A DNA stretch of 64,000 nt from Candidatus Peribacteria bacterium (GCA_943357175.1 CALRGE010000006.1:25215-89214); one strand, 5' to 3'. Shown: positions 42,940-51,076, counted from the stretch's first letter. Translations and numbers: made by a program. The notes: generated by a model not told the origin, from the sequence alone.

Positions 42940-42963
42940 CCAGATATGCGCTGTTAAGTGATG
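42940..42963 (-). repeat. attC-like site B (right half only recognisable)
   Basis: ccagatatgcgctGTTaagtgatg; left half degraded. Confidence 0.4.
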
Positions 42964-42977
42964 GACTTTGGCCGTTC

Positions 42978-43157
42978 CTAACACATGCAGTTGAAGCTAT
43001 TCGCATTATTTTTGGTAAGGCCCCATGGATCGCCATTGGATTTTTTGCCGTTCCAAGTTGTACCGTCTTTAGCAGCTTCAACAGCTGACTCACTTGGTAA
43101 ACCTTGAGCACCAGCCTGCCTGAGCTCGACGAGTGCGCCTTGAAGTTTTGCGTTCAT
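42978..43157 (-). CDS. Small cassette protein, unknown
   Basis: MNAKLQGALVELRQAGAQGLPSESAVEAAKDGTTWNGKKSNGDPWGLTKNNANSFNCMC; start chosen inside track ORF. Confidence 0.5.
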   Translation of the reverse strand: MNAKLQGALVELRQAGAQGLPSESAVEAAKDGTTWNGKKSNGDPWGLTKNNANSFNCMC

Positions 43158-43213
43158 ATAATTATAGGTTAATGGATAATTTATTATATCAGAAAGTCCA
43201 AAATATTTCATTT

Positions 43214-43256
43214 AACGTTCGTACGTTTGCGAAGTGCGAGCTGCATATGCGCTGTT
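43214..43256 (-). repeat. attC-like site C (short)
   Basis: tttAACgttcgtacgtttgcgaagtgcgagctgcatatgcgctGTTaagtgatg. Confidence 0.6.
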
Positions 43257-43301
43257 AAGTGATGTATCCAAACAAAATAATCGCAAGTATTACAAAGTAA
43301 T

Positions 43302-43700
43302 TCATATATTAAGTTTTGTTGCTATGAAATACGCTATTGTAGATACTGATGCTGCAAGTGTTGCTCCCCAAGCTAAGTCAACAAAAGTTACAAGTAGCGG
43401 CCAATCTTTAACTGTTGCTAAATTTGTCAAATCATAGGTTGCGTACGTAATAAACCCGAATAAGGCACCAAGAAGAACTGCGTGTATCCAGGACCCTTTT
43501 TCAAGTGCAGGTGAAATAACGAAAACCACCAGACCTGCTATAAATACGAGATAAAAAATAATTGCTGCATACCAATTAACATCAGATTTCATTAGAAAAC
43601 CAATTTGTTTGGCATAAAAATTCTTTGCCACAATTCCAAGCCAAACCATGTCGATGGCAAAAAATACTGGCAGTGCAATAAGATAAAGTTTCCAGAACAT
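43302..43700 (-). CDS. DUF2177-like membrane protein
   Basis: MFWKLYLIALPVFFAIDMVWLGIVAKNFYAKQIG...YDLTNLATVKDWP. Confidence 0.85.
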   Translation of the reverse strand: MFWKLYLIALPVFFAIDMVWLGIVAKNFYAKQIGFLMKSDVNWYAAIIFYLVFIAGLVVFVISPALEKGSWIHAVLLGALFGFITYATYDLTNLATVKDWPLLVTFVDLAWGATLAASVSTIAYFIATKLNI

Positions 43701-43701
43701 A

Positions 43702-44097
43702 TTATTTGTTTAAGTAAGTAATAGTAAGTTGCAAAACTGTGGCAAAAGATCCCCATAGCAAATAGGGCAGATTTGCATATACCACCCAGCGCATATGTGG
43801 CCAAATTGCAACTAATCCCCAGATGAGGGTTCCAAGAACTAGGATAATATCTATAGACGCTAAAACGTTATTTTTTAGTCCAAACTGAATTGGTGTAAAT
43901 GCAAAATTGAAAATTAGGTTTAAAGCAAATGGCAAAGCTACTATCCAAGGTATTTGCTTGGTGAAAGCCTTGTAAAATACTGTTCCATATGAGGCTGCAA
44001 TCAAAATGTACAGCACTGACCAAACAGGACCAAATAGCCATGCGGGTGGAGACCAAAAAGGTTTTACTAATTGTGTGTACCAAGTTGCTGTAGGCAT
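43702..44097 (-). CDS. TspO/MBR family protein
   Basis: WYTQLVKPFWSPPAWLFGPVWSVLYILIAASYG; Trp/Pro-rich 5-TM pattern. Confidence 0.88.
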   Translation of the reverse strand: MPTATWYTQLVKPFWSPPAWLFGPVWSVLYILIAASYGTVFYKAFTKQIPWIVALPFALNLIFNFAFTPIQFGLKNNVLASIDIILVLGTLIWGLVAIWPHMRWVVYANLPYLLWGSFATVLQLTITYLNK

Positions 44098-44165
44098 ATT
44101 TTTGAGGTTAAAGTGGGCAATTGTTCTTACCAATGGCGGTGAAAGTGCTGAGAATTTTTTGTATT

Positions 44166-44534
44166 TTAGTGTTCATAGCTTGGGAAAAACTTTTTTAGTC
44201 GTATCTCTGAAACTATAAGAACAAACAGGCCGACCATCAAAGGAATAATGAAAAGAGGAGACCAGTATTCTGTTATTGGATTGAGTGCTGGACCAGTCAT
44301 GACATACTTGAAGGCTGAAACATCATCAATGAATAGGCCTGCACCTATGCCGAAGAAGATGTGTCCATATTTTGCTCGTCTGAATATAAGTGCAAGAATC
44401 ATTAATAGAAGTCCATAGTAAAAATGATATGACTGGTCGTGGAATATAAATTGCAGCTCCGGCCTGTTTGCGGCTATAGCAACAAAAATTCTCATCACGA
44501 TTATTGTAGCAATAGCTGAGCTTGTTATTTTCAT
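44166..44534 (-). CDS. Multi-TM membrane protein
   Basis: 122 aa with 3-4 TM segments; shares cassette with the TspO and DUF2177 genes. Confidence 0.7.
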   Translation of the reverse strand: MKITSSAIATIIVMRIFVAIAANRPELQFIFHDQSYHFYYGLLLMILALIFRRAKYGHIFFGIGAGLFIDDVSAFKYVMTGPALNPITEYWSPLFIIPLMVGLFVLIVSEIRLKKFFPSYEH

Positions 44535-44549
44535 AAAAATATTTCACTT

Positions 44550-44585
44550 AAGGTCCGGGTATTGGCGAACTGCATATGCGCTGTT
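44550..44585 (-). repeat. attC-like site D (short, degenerate)
   Basis: cacttAAGgtccgggtattggcgaactgcatatgcgctGTTacgc. Confidence 0.45.
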
Positions 44586-44603
44586 ACGCAATTGGCAGAA
44601 AAA

Positions 44604-44859
44604 TTAAACCACATAAAATTGTCTGCTTATAAAAACAAAATATATGGCATAGATAATTGTTGCTATGGCAGCGTACCACTTTAAAATATATGTTTTTTTT
44701 GATTATAAAAAATACTATTAATAGAGCTATTAACGGAAGTGTTACTGATAAAATCCCAGAGTACTCTGGTTTTTGGTAGCCTTCGCTCCAAAACATTCTT
44801 GGGACCCTATCAAAAAATGTATTTTGGAGTTCAGTCCTGTCGTTTGCTGAGAGTGCCAT
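44604..44859 (-). pseudogene. Small membrane protein with apparent frameshift at an 8-A run
   Basis: MALSANDRTELQNTFFDRVPRMFWSEGYQKPEYSGILSVTLPLIALLIVFFIIKK; removing one A from the run (44693-44700) continues as TYILKWYAAIATIIYAIYFVFISRQFYVV*. Confidence 0.5.
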
Positions 44860-44903
44860 ATTTTAGGTGCTTAAATGTTTTAAAATTTTTCTGACTTTCT
44901 TCT

Positions 44904-45020
44904 AACGTCCGTGAATAACCGGAGTTTTTTGTGGCGGTATAATATGGAGTGACGTACCGCCGCCAAACTTGTGTGAACGAATGAAGCGTAGCGGGATGAG
45001 TGAACCAGTTATTCATTGTT
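44904..45020 (-). repeat. attC-like site E (long)
   Basis: AACgtccGTGAATAACcgg...ccaGTTATTCATtGTT; outer and inner stems complementary. Confidence 0.8.
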
Positions 45021-45042
45021 AGACGAGAATTCTGCTCCACCT

Positions 45043-45468
45043 TTACTCGACAAGTTTCTTTATGCCATTAAGTACCATATTCCAGCTACTTTCTGAGTGC
45101 TCCCGTGCCTGCTCATTAGCAAACCCTTTTTGGGACACTTTCAAAGTAACATCACCATCTACCCCACTCACTTCATAGGTGACTAAAGAATAGTTTTCCT
45201 CTTTATTTTCTAAACCGGAGAAGCTACTTAAATATGTGTATTGCAATAGTTTTTCAGGTTCAAATTGAACAATCTCTCCTTTATCCTGATATTCTTTACC
45301 TTCATAGCTTCCCTGAAAAACTATGCTACTGCCAACTTGCCAGTTAGTAACAAGTTGTGTCCCAAAAAGGTACTGTTTCACCATTTCAGGATTTGTTAAT
45401 GCTTCCCACACTTTACTCACGGGAGCACTCACTTGAACGGATTTTTGTACGATAAGGTCTTTATTCAT
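45043..45468 (-). CDS. SRPBCC/AHSA1 domain cassette protein
   Basis: KSVQVSAPVSKVWEALTNPEMVKQYLFGTQLVTNWQVGSSIVFQG. Confidence 0.88.
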   Translation of the reverse strand: MNKDLIVQKSVQVSAPVSKVWEALTNPEMVKQYLFGTQLVTNWQVGSSIVFQGSYEGKEYQDKGEIVQFEPEKLLQYTYLSSFSGLENKEENYSLVTYEVSGVDGDVTLKVSQKGFANEQAREHSESSWNMVLNGIKKLVE

Positions 45469-45539
45469 ATGAATTAGGTTAGTTAATGCTAATGTATATA
45501 AATTTAATTATTCGGTAAAGGTGGGGCAGAATTTCGGCT

Positions 45540-45580
45540 AATGTTCGCGCATCATCTGAAGTTCTCATCCCGTTCGTGTT
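45540..45580 (-). repeat. attC-like site F (degenerate)
   Basis: ggctAATgttcgcgcatcatctgaagttc...cgttcgtGTTaaat. Confidence 0.4.
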
Positions 45581-46055
45581 AAATATCGCATTGGTAGTAT
45601 ATAGTTTCTTGTCCATATATTTCACCTCGCTTACTTTCCTTAAAACCACGCGACTCATATAACTTTTGGGCGACAATTTGTTTTGTCGATGTATCCAAAA
45701 ACAATTTTTTGTAGCCTAACTCCTTTGCCTTTTCGATAAGCTTATCTAAGATCAAGCTGCCGATTCCTTTGCCCTGAAGCTCGTGCTTAACTCTCATTCT
45801 TTTTATTTCGGCAGTTGCCTCATCTACTTTTCTCAAGGCGCCCATACCAACAAGCTTATCGTTAATTATGGCTACAAAAAATTCTCCATCATTATCGATA
45901 TATTCTTCTCTGATTCGCTTGAGGTCTTGGTCAAGCTGTTCTCTGGCTTTTGGATCATCGATAAAACTCTCAGTCTGTTTTAAGCCCTCAAGATGAAGGT
46001 TGTAGGTTGCCTCTTTATCTTTTTCCTCAAATTGTCGCAGTCTAATATTTTCCAT
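45579..46055 (-). CDS. GNAT acetyltransferase cassette protein
   Basis: MENIRLRQFEEKDKEATYNLHLEGL...MRVKHELQGKGIGSLILDKLIEKAKELGYKKLFLDTS..A..LYESRGF. Confidence 0.9.
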   Translation of the reverse strand: MENIRLRQFEEKDKEATYNLHLEGLKQTESFIDDPKAREQLDQDLKRIREEYIDNDGEFFVAIINDKLVGMGALRKVDEATAEIKRMRVKHELQGKGIGSLILDKLIEKAKELGYKKLFLDTSTKQIVAQKLYESRGFKESKRGEIYGQETIYYQCDI

Positions 46056-46087
46056 GTTATTGCACCAAGGAACAAAAAATTTCAGAT

Positions 46088-46164
46088 AACGTTCCGGAAT
46101 AGCCGATGTTTTGTGGCGGTACAATGTTTGGGCGAGGCAGCAGCCGAGCTGCATATGCGCTGTT
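46088..46164 (-). repeat. attC-like site G (chimeric halves)
   Basis: gatAACgttccggaatagccgatgttttgtggcgg...gagctgcatatgcgctGTTagctgatg; left and right outer arms not complementary. Confidence 0.6.
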
Positions 46165-46183
46165 AGCTGATGTTGGGCTGTTT

Positions 46184-46714
46184 TTATTGTTTACAAATCC
46201 CTGGCAATTCGCCGGAATTTGTAAACGTTATTGACTCACTAACGTATTCAGAATCTCTACATGCTCCTGTTTTGTCGGCGGCGGGATCTGAAGTTGAAAC
46301 TACTACTGTTAATTCCTCACTGCATGGTTCAGCTAAAGCTAACTCAAAATTCCCATTTGCATCTACCATTGCGGCACCGCCGCTTGCATATGAATTGCTG
46401 GTGATACATGACATTTCGTCTTTTGGATAATTAACGTATGCCCAAATTTCAGAGTTTGCCTCGGCGGTGCCTTTGATGGTGACACCGTCAACTATCGAAC
46501 CATCAGCAGGATAAGCGATGACTGGCCTGTTGCTTGAAACTGTAGGTTGTGTCGTTGGCAATGTTTCAGTTGTCGGTTGAGAAATTTCAACTTCTTCTAC
46601 TGGTGTTACTTCAGCGGAATTTTGAGTTTGCCACCAGTAAACACCGCCGCCGATAATAACGGCTGTGATTACTATAGTCAGGACGATTGTCCAGGGATTT
46701 GTTTTGTACTCCAT
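46184..46714 (-). CDS. TM-anchored cassette protein with Ig-like ectodomain
   Basis: N-terminal TM TIVLTIVITAVIIGGGVYWWQ; ectodomain RPVIAYPADGSIVDGVTIKGTAEANSEIWAYV. Confidence 0.75.
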   Translation of the reverse strand: MEYKTNPWTIVLTIVITAVIIGGGVYWWQTQNSAEVTPVEEVEISQPTTETLPTTQPTVSSNRPVIAYPADGSIVDGVTIKGTAEANSEIWAYVNYPKDEMSCITSNSYASGGAAMVDANGNFELALAEPCSEELTVVVSTSDPAADKTGACRDSEYVSESITFTNSGELPGICKQ

Positions 46715-46782
46715 ATTGATTAGGGTTAATTAATAAATGAATTTTACGTTAAACGACTGAATAAAAACAGCCAATTTCAGCT

Positions 46783-46900
46783 AACGTCCGGGTATAGGCG
46801 ATGTTGTCTGGCGGTATAATATATCGCGAAGCAATCGACCGCTAGACAATATGGGTGAAGCGACGACTAAAAGGAGGAGTGGAACCGCCTATACCCTGTT
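46783..46900 (-). repeat. attC-like site H (long)
   Basis: AACgtccGGGTATAGGCGatgTTGTCTgGCGGT...ACCGCtAGACAA...CGCCTATACCCtGTT; two nested stems. Confidence 0.85.
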
Positions 46901-46918
46901 GTACGATGAAACGAAAAT

Positions 46919-47221
46919 TTACTTTTCCTCGATTTCTACTTCTAGATGACCTTGTTTTTTTGCGAAATGAATTACTGTTTTTTCTCTAAATACACTCCAA
47001 TATGCATCAACTGTGTTTGAATAAGGTGAATCGTAAGGCGGGCAATCATTGCCTTCTACTGTTGCAACAAAATCTTCGTCTTTCATCTTATCGTGATAAT
47101 AATAAATAGGTTTCTTTTTATGATCATGATTCGTAAAAAGGTCACAGCTTATTTGGTATGTTTTGCCCGCCGTTTCAATGGACTTCATTTCGCCTGGTTT
47201 TAGTTTGAATTTTTGAGCCAT
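46919..47221 (-). CDS. Cassette protein, unknown
   Basis: MAQKFKLKPGEMKSIETAGKTYQISCDLFTNHDHKKKPIYYYHDKM...; start chosen outside site I. Confidence 0.65.
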   Translation of the reverse strand: MAQKFKLKPGEMKSIETAGKTYQISCDLFTNHDHKKKPIYYYHDKMKDEDFVATVEGNDCPPYDSPYSNTVDAYWSVFREKTVIHFAKKQGHLEVEIEEK

Positions 47222-47243
47222 ATAAATTTTCGTTTTTTCGTAC

Positions 47244-47359
47244 AACGTCGAGTTTAAACGAAGTTTTGCGGTGGTAAAATAGCACGGAGTGCTTACCACT
47301 GTAAAACTTGGGTGAACGAACGGAGCATAGCGAAGTGTGTGAACCGTTTAAACTCTGTT
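47244..47359 (-). repeat. attC-like site I (long)
   Basis: AACgtcGAGTTTAAACGaag...CCGTTTAAACTCtGTT with inner stem TTTTGCGGTGGTAA/TTACCACTGTAAAA. Confidence 0.85.
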
Positions 47360-47465
47360 ATGTGCTGTTTGCAAGGTTTACACATAATTTATTTTAAAAT
47401 CTTATTCCGATTTCATTTCTTAAACTATTTATATTGCCTAAATTTACCGACAGCAAATGGCATAT

Positions 47466-47571
47466 AACGTCCGTGAATAACTGAAGTTTGGTAAGGCTAT
47501 AATATCGCGAAGCGGTAGCCTTGCCAAACTTGGGAGAACGAACGCAGTGAGTGAACCAGTTATTCACTGTT
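47466..47571 (-). repeat. attC-like site J (long; identical to site O)
   Basis: AACgtcCGTGAATAACTGaagTTTGGTAAGGCTa...tAGCCTTGCCAAActt...CAGTTATTCACtGTT. Confidence 0.88.
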
Positions 47572-47587
47572 AGCCGTTGTGCCAAAT

Positions 47588-47935
47588 TTACTCATTTGGG
47601 AACTCTTCACCTGTTTTTATATATCTCCATGTGAATTTAGCCCACATACCCGCCCATTTCTTTGCGTCATCGATTGTTGGCGTTGATTCTGGATAATCAC
47701 CGATGCAAACCATTTTCCCTCCCCGTGAGTTATCACGAAAATGGGTTATGCTGGTTTTAGCATCGCGATCACCATATGTTGGCTGTTCAACGATATCGAT
47801 TTCAAAGTAGGGTTGCCCATTTTCTGAAGTACATGGAACGAGATTGAATTTGAATGTTGCCTCTCCATCTTCGGTCACATATTCGAATGCTTCAACTTTT
47901 GGATTTTCGTCGGGGAGGGAAATGGTTTCTGACAT
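47588..47935 (-). CDS. Cassette protein, unknown (copy 1 of duplicated cassette)
   Basis: MSETISLPDENPKVEAFEYVTEDGEATFKFNLVPCTSENGQPYFEIDIVEQP; paralogue of 52065-52412. Confidence 0.8.
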   Translation of the reverse strand: MSETISLPDENPKVEAFEYVTEDGEATFKFNLVPCTSENGQPYFEIDIVEQPTYGDRDAKTSITHFRDNSRGGKMVCIGDYPESTPTIDDAKKWAGMWAKFTWRYIKTGEEFPNE

Positions 47936-47970
47936 GTTTTTGGGCGGGTTATAAATTTGGCATTTCGGCT

Positions 47971-48068
47971 AACGTTCGCGCATAAACGAAGATGACCAGC
48001 GGTAGCATATCCCGAAGGGTTACCGCTGGTCAATTTGTGCGAACGAAGTGAGCCGTTTATGCGCTGTT
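47971..48068 (-). repeat. attC-like site K (long; homologous to site P)
   Basis: AACgttcGCGCATAAACgaagaTGACCAGCGGTA...TACCGCTGGTCA...GTTTATGCGCtGTT. Confidence 0.88.
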
Positions 48069-48102
48069 AGCGGACAGTTGGGCTGTTTTTATAGCGATTG
48101 CA

Positions 48103-48684
48103 TTATCCGCAATTTTTACAATCTGAACCGTATATCATTTCTGCCCATTTTCTAAGACCCACCATAACATCAACTGAGACTGATCCACTTTTGTACCAAT
48201 GACTGCAATCGCTGTCTGGCACTTCCTCGTCACTGCATATAAAATCACTACCCTTTAGGTATGTTACCAAATCACTACTTGGATTATCTGTGAATATTAC
48301 CACATCACTGAATGTTTTTGAACCAAAGAGTTCATTCAAGCGGTCTTCACCGCAAGCAGCGGCGGTAAACAAGCCAGCGATTTGATGATAATCATCAGCT
48401 GTGGTTTTGTATTCAACTGCGACTGGATAAATCGTACGAGTATAACCGATATCCAACGATACTTTAGATGGTTCTTGGGTACATGCTGAACTGTTAGAGT
48501 CGAGTGAAATGAGCTGACTTGTTTCCTCTTTATCTTCACTTTCTTCAACAGTAGCTGGTTCAGTTTTTAGTTCTTCGATTGCTTTACTTAGAGTATTAAA
48601 TTGTGATTGTTGCCAAATATACATGCCACCGCCAACAACCGCTGCTGTGATAACTATCGATAAGAGAATGTGCCAGACTTTCAT
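48103..48684 (-). CDS. TM-anchored cassette protein, unknown ectodomain
   Basis: N-terminal TM HILLSIVITAAVVGGGMYIWQ similar to 46184-46714; different ectodomain. Confidence 0.75.
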   Translation of the reverse strand: MKVWHILLSIVITAAVVGGGMYIWQQSQFNTLSKAIEELKTEPATVEESEDKEETSQLISLDSNSSACTQEPSKVSLDIGYTRTIYPVAVEYKTTADDYHQIAGLFTAAACGEDRLNELFGSKTFSDVVIFTDNPSSDLVTYLKGSDFICSDEEVPDSDCSHWYKSGSVSVDVMVGLRKWAEMIYGSDCKNCG

Positions 48685-48757
48685 ATTTTTTCAGTTAATG
48701 TTAATTGCGATTGGATAATACTATTTTCGTGAGAATAAAAACAGCCCAATTTCCGCT

Positions 48758-48847
48758 AACGTTCGCGTATATCTGATGTTGCGACCGCAGGGAGCAATAT
48801 GGGTGAGCATTTGCCGTTAGGCAAGCGCGAACCAGATATACGCTGTT
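48758..48847 (-). repeat. attC-like site L
   Basis: AACgttcGCGTATATCTGatgttgcgaccg...CCAGATATACGCtGTT. Confidence 0.85.
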
Positions 48848-48972
48848 AGCTGATGTATTCATTTTCTTTTCCGACAATAGTCGGTTGTTTTTAAAATTTT
48901 CAAATTTCTTTTTCCGTTTTGGGCGAAGGGCAGAGGGGAATTAAAGGGGTGAATGCCCGTAGCCCAAAACAC

Positions 48973-49971
48973 CTAATCAAATAAGTGGTTATCGCTTATT
49001 GTGATTTCTTTATCATTCTCGAACACTTTTTTCTCTTTAACGTCAATAACTATGACACCATATGTTTTTTTTGCATGACAGTTTGGGCAGAGAACCCACA
49101 AATTATTTAACTTCTCATTTCCACCGTCAGCTTTTTCTACAATATGGTCTACGTGTATTATCCATCCCTGCTTTCCGTTTCTTCTTTTATATTCGCACTT
49201 AAAACCACAAACCTGGCATGAATAGTTTTCTATCTTAGCTACACGTCTTTTTTGAATTTGATTCTCTTTCCTTACTTTAATCTCACCATATTTGACTGCA
49301 TGAGAAGCAGAATCACTATTATCAAAATCTTTTGCTTGGTTTAAAAGCTGTTCTTTAGTAAGAATTGATAACTTTTCATCTAAATTTTCAGCTAATTTTC
49401 TTTCTAAAACACTCTCGTCCGAAATTTTTGTACGTGAAAAAAAATCTTGATTCTGATTAAGAATTAAATCTTCGTATATTTCATTTATTCCTGAAGCGCT
49501 TCCATTCACAGGGAATTGTGGAGTTTCCTGATTTAACTTTTGTGATTCTTTATTTAATTTAGATATTTCAATACCATTTTGAGTAAGAATCTCTATTTCT
49601 GCAATAATTTCTTCGGGCTCCTTGTTTTGTATTGCTTTGTCGAGATTAATATTACTGATATCTGAGAATAAATACACCTCTTTAAGGGGTACAACATATG
49701 GCCAATAATTTTCATTGTCTCTTGTTTCTTGTAGCCACCATTTTTCATCTTTAACGGTCAATGGCGCACCTACATAACCAAACCCTATAACACAGGATTT
49801 TGTTTTGTTTGAAAACTCAGATTTTTTTGTAGAATGAAAAATCACAGTATCACCGGGTTGTATTTTATTCTGCCACAAACCTTTATTGTTTTCGTTTAAA
49901 GCCCAATTGTTTAATCCTAGAGCTGTTATCCAATTTTCTGGTGGACCTGTAAAACGCCATATATTATTCAT
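48973..49971 (-). CDS. EVE/PUA-like plus HNH endonuclease (candidate modification-dependent restriction enzyme)
   Basis: N-terminal MNNIWRFTGPPENWITALGLNNWALNENNKGLWQNKIQPGDTVIFHS...VIGFGYVG EVE-like; C-terminal HNH CQVCGFKC...WIIHVDHIVEKADGGNEKLNNLWVLCPNCHAKK. Confidence 0.8.
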   Translation of the reverse strand: MNNIWRFTGPPENWITALGLNNWALNENNKGLWQNKIQPGDTVIFHSTKKSEFSNKTKSCVIGFGYVGAPLTVKDEKWWLQETRDNENYWPYVVPLKEVYLFSDISNINLDKAIQNKEPEEIIAEIEILTQNGIEISKLNKESQKLNQETPQFPVNGSASGINEIYEDLILNQNQDFFSRTKISDESVLERKLAENLDEKLSILTKEQLLNQAKDFDNSDSASHAVKYGEIKVRKENQIQKRRVAKIENYSCQVCGFKCEYKRRNGKQGWIIHVDHIVEKADGGNEKLNNLWVLCPNCHAKKTYGVIVIDVKEKKVFENDKEITISDNHLFD

Positions 49972-49972
49972 A

Positions 49973-50320
49973 TTAAAGTTTGTTATATTTTGTATGTTTT
50001 CCTTTAGATTTTTCAACCGGGTATTTCTTGTCGTTTGAATCAATTTTTTTATCTAGTGCATCTATAATATCAATATCTAAATCATGACTCATGAGTAACA
50101 CCCAATATAGAACGTCGGCTAGCTCCTCTCCAATTTCACTTTTATGAGACTTGATATATTCATTTATCTCCGCACCATTCTTCCATTGGAAATGCTCAAC
50201 AACCTCACTTGCCTCCAGGGAAAGTGATAACGCGACATCTTTTGGATTGTGAAATTGCTTCCAATCTCTAGCGTCGCGAAATTCTATTATTTTTTTTATC
50301 AATTCATTTAGTGATTTCAT
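49973..50320 (-). CDS. MazG-like nucleotide pyrophosphohydrolase
   Basis: MKSLNELIKKIIEFRDARDWKQFHNPKDVALSLSLEASEVVEHFQW...EIGEELADVLYWVLLMSHDLDID. Confidence 0.9.
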   Translation of the reverse strand: MKSLNELIKKIIEFRDARDWKQFHNPKDVALSLSLEASEVVEHFQWKNGAEINEYIKSHKSEIGEELADVLYWVLLMSHDLDIDIIDALDKKIDSNDKKYPVEKSKGKHTKYNKL

Positions 50321-50477
50321 AGGTTTATTGTATTCGTTTTCCCCTTATAAATAAATGTTTTCGGAGCGGAGCGGAGAAAACTCCTTATATTCCCCTCTAA
50401 AAATAAAGAAAAAGAAATTTGAAAATTTTTTAAAACAATTGGGCGGTAGCCCAGAAAAGAAAAGGGATATTTCAGCT

Positions 50478-50591
50478 AACGTTCCAGAATATGCGATGTT
50501 TGCTGGTGATATAATAGCGAACGGAGTGAGCCATCACCAGCAAATATTGGTGTAGCGAGGTGCAGCCGAGCGAAACCGCATATTTTGTGTT
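50478..50591 (-). repeat. attC-like site M (long)
   Basis: AACgttcCAGAATATGCGatgTTTGCTGGTGAT...CATCACCAGCAAA...CGCATATTTTGtGTT. Confidence 0.85.
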
Positions 50592-50660
50592 ATATGTGCC
50601 GAAGGTCGAGCCCGAGTGCAACGTCCCGAAGGGCGGGCGAGCGTAATAAAAGCCGCCGCT

Positions 50661-50921
50661 TTATTTTTGTTTTTTTAATTGTTGAACTAAAGCTCGCAAT
50701 TGGTCAGCTGTTTGAATTTCATCACCATGCTCAAGTAAATGATCGTGCAATGCATCAAGTAGCTCTCCGTTGCCAGCGACTTGTTCGCTGACCAAAATTT
50801 CTCTCCATTGCTCATCAGTAATATCTCTGCCAGCCATTGCTCCAAGAGCATTGATATTGCCCTCGAGATCTTGGTGAGAAATTAGTGCGAGCTTTAGTTC
50901 TAATTTTGGACCGTTTTCCAT
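50661..50921 (-). CDS. Cassette protein, unknown (86 aa)
   Basis: MENGPKLELKLALISHQDLEGNINALGAMAGRDITDEQWREILVSEQ... Confidence 0.7.
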   Translation of the reverse strand: MENGPKLELKLALISHQDLEGNINALGAMAGRDITDEQWREILVSEQVAGNGELLDALHDHLLEHGDEIQTADQLRALVQQLKKQK

Positions 50922-50967
50922 ATGATTTGTTAGTTAATGGTTAAAGGCGGCTTTTATTATGACATAT

Positions 50968-51076
50968 AACGTTCGCGCCTAACCGAAGTTTTTCGTGGCG
51001 GTATAATTTGGAGCGGAGCGACCCACCGCCACAAAAAATTTGGGAGAGCCCGCAGGCGAACCGGTTAGGCGCTGTT
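50968..51076 (-). repeat. attC-like site N (long)
   Basis: AACgttcGCGCCTAACCGaag...CCGGTTAGGCGCtGTT; inner TTTcGTGGCGGT/ACCGCCACaAAA. Confidence 0.88.

Noticed and set aside
42848-43211. Overlapping 87-aa and extended 77-aa ORFs around site B
   Set aside because: The 87-aa ORF runs through attC-like sequence in a frame different from the 59-aa candidate; the longer start of the latter was also not adopted.
47394-47585. 63-aa ORF between sites I and J
   Set aside because: Most of it lies inside attC-like site J; non-coding origin is more likely.
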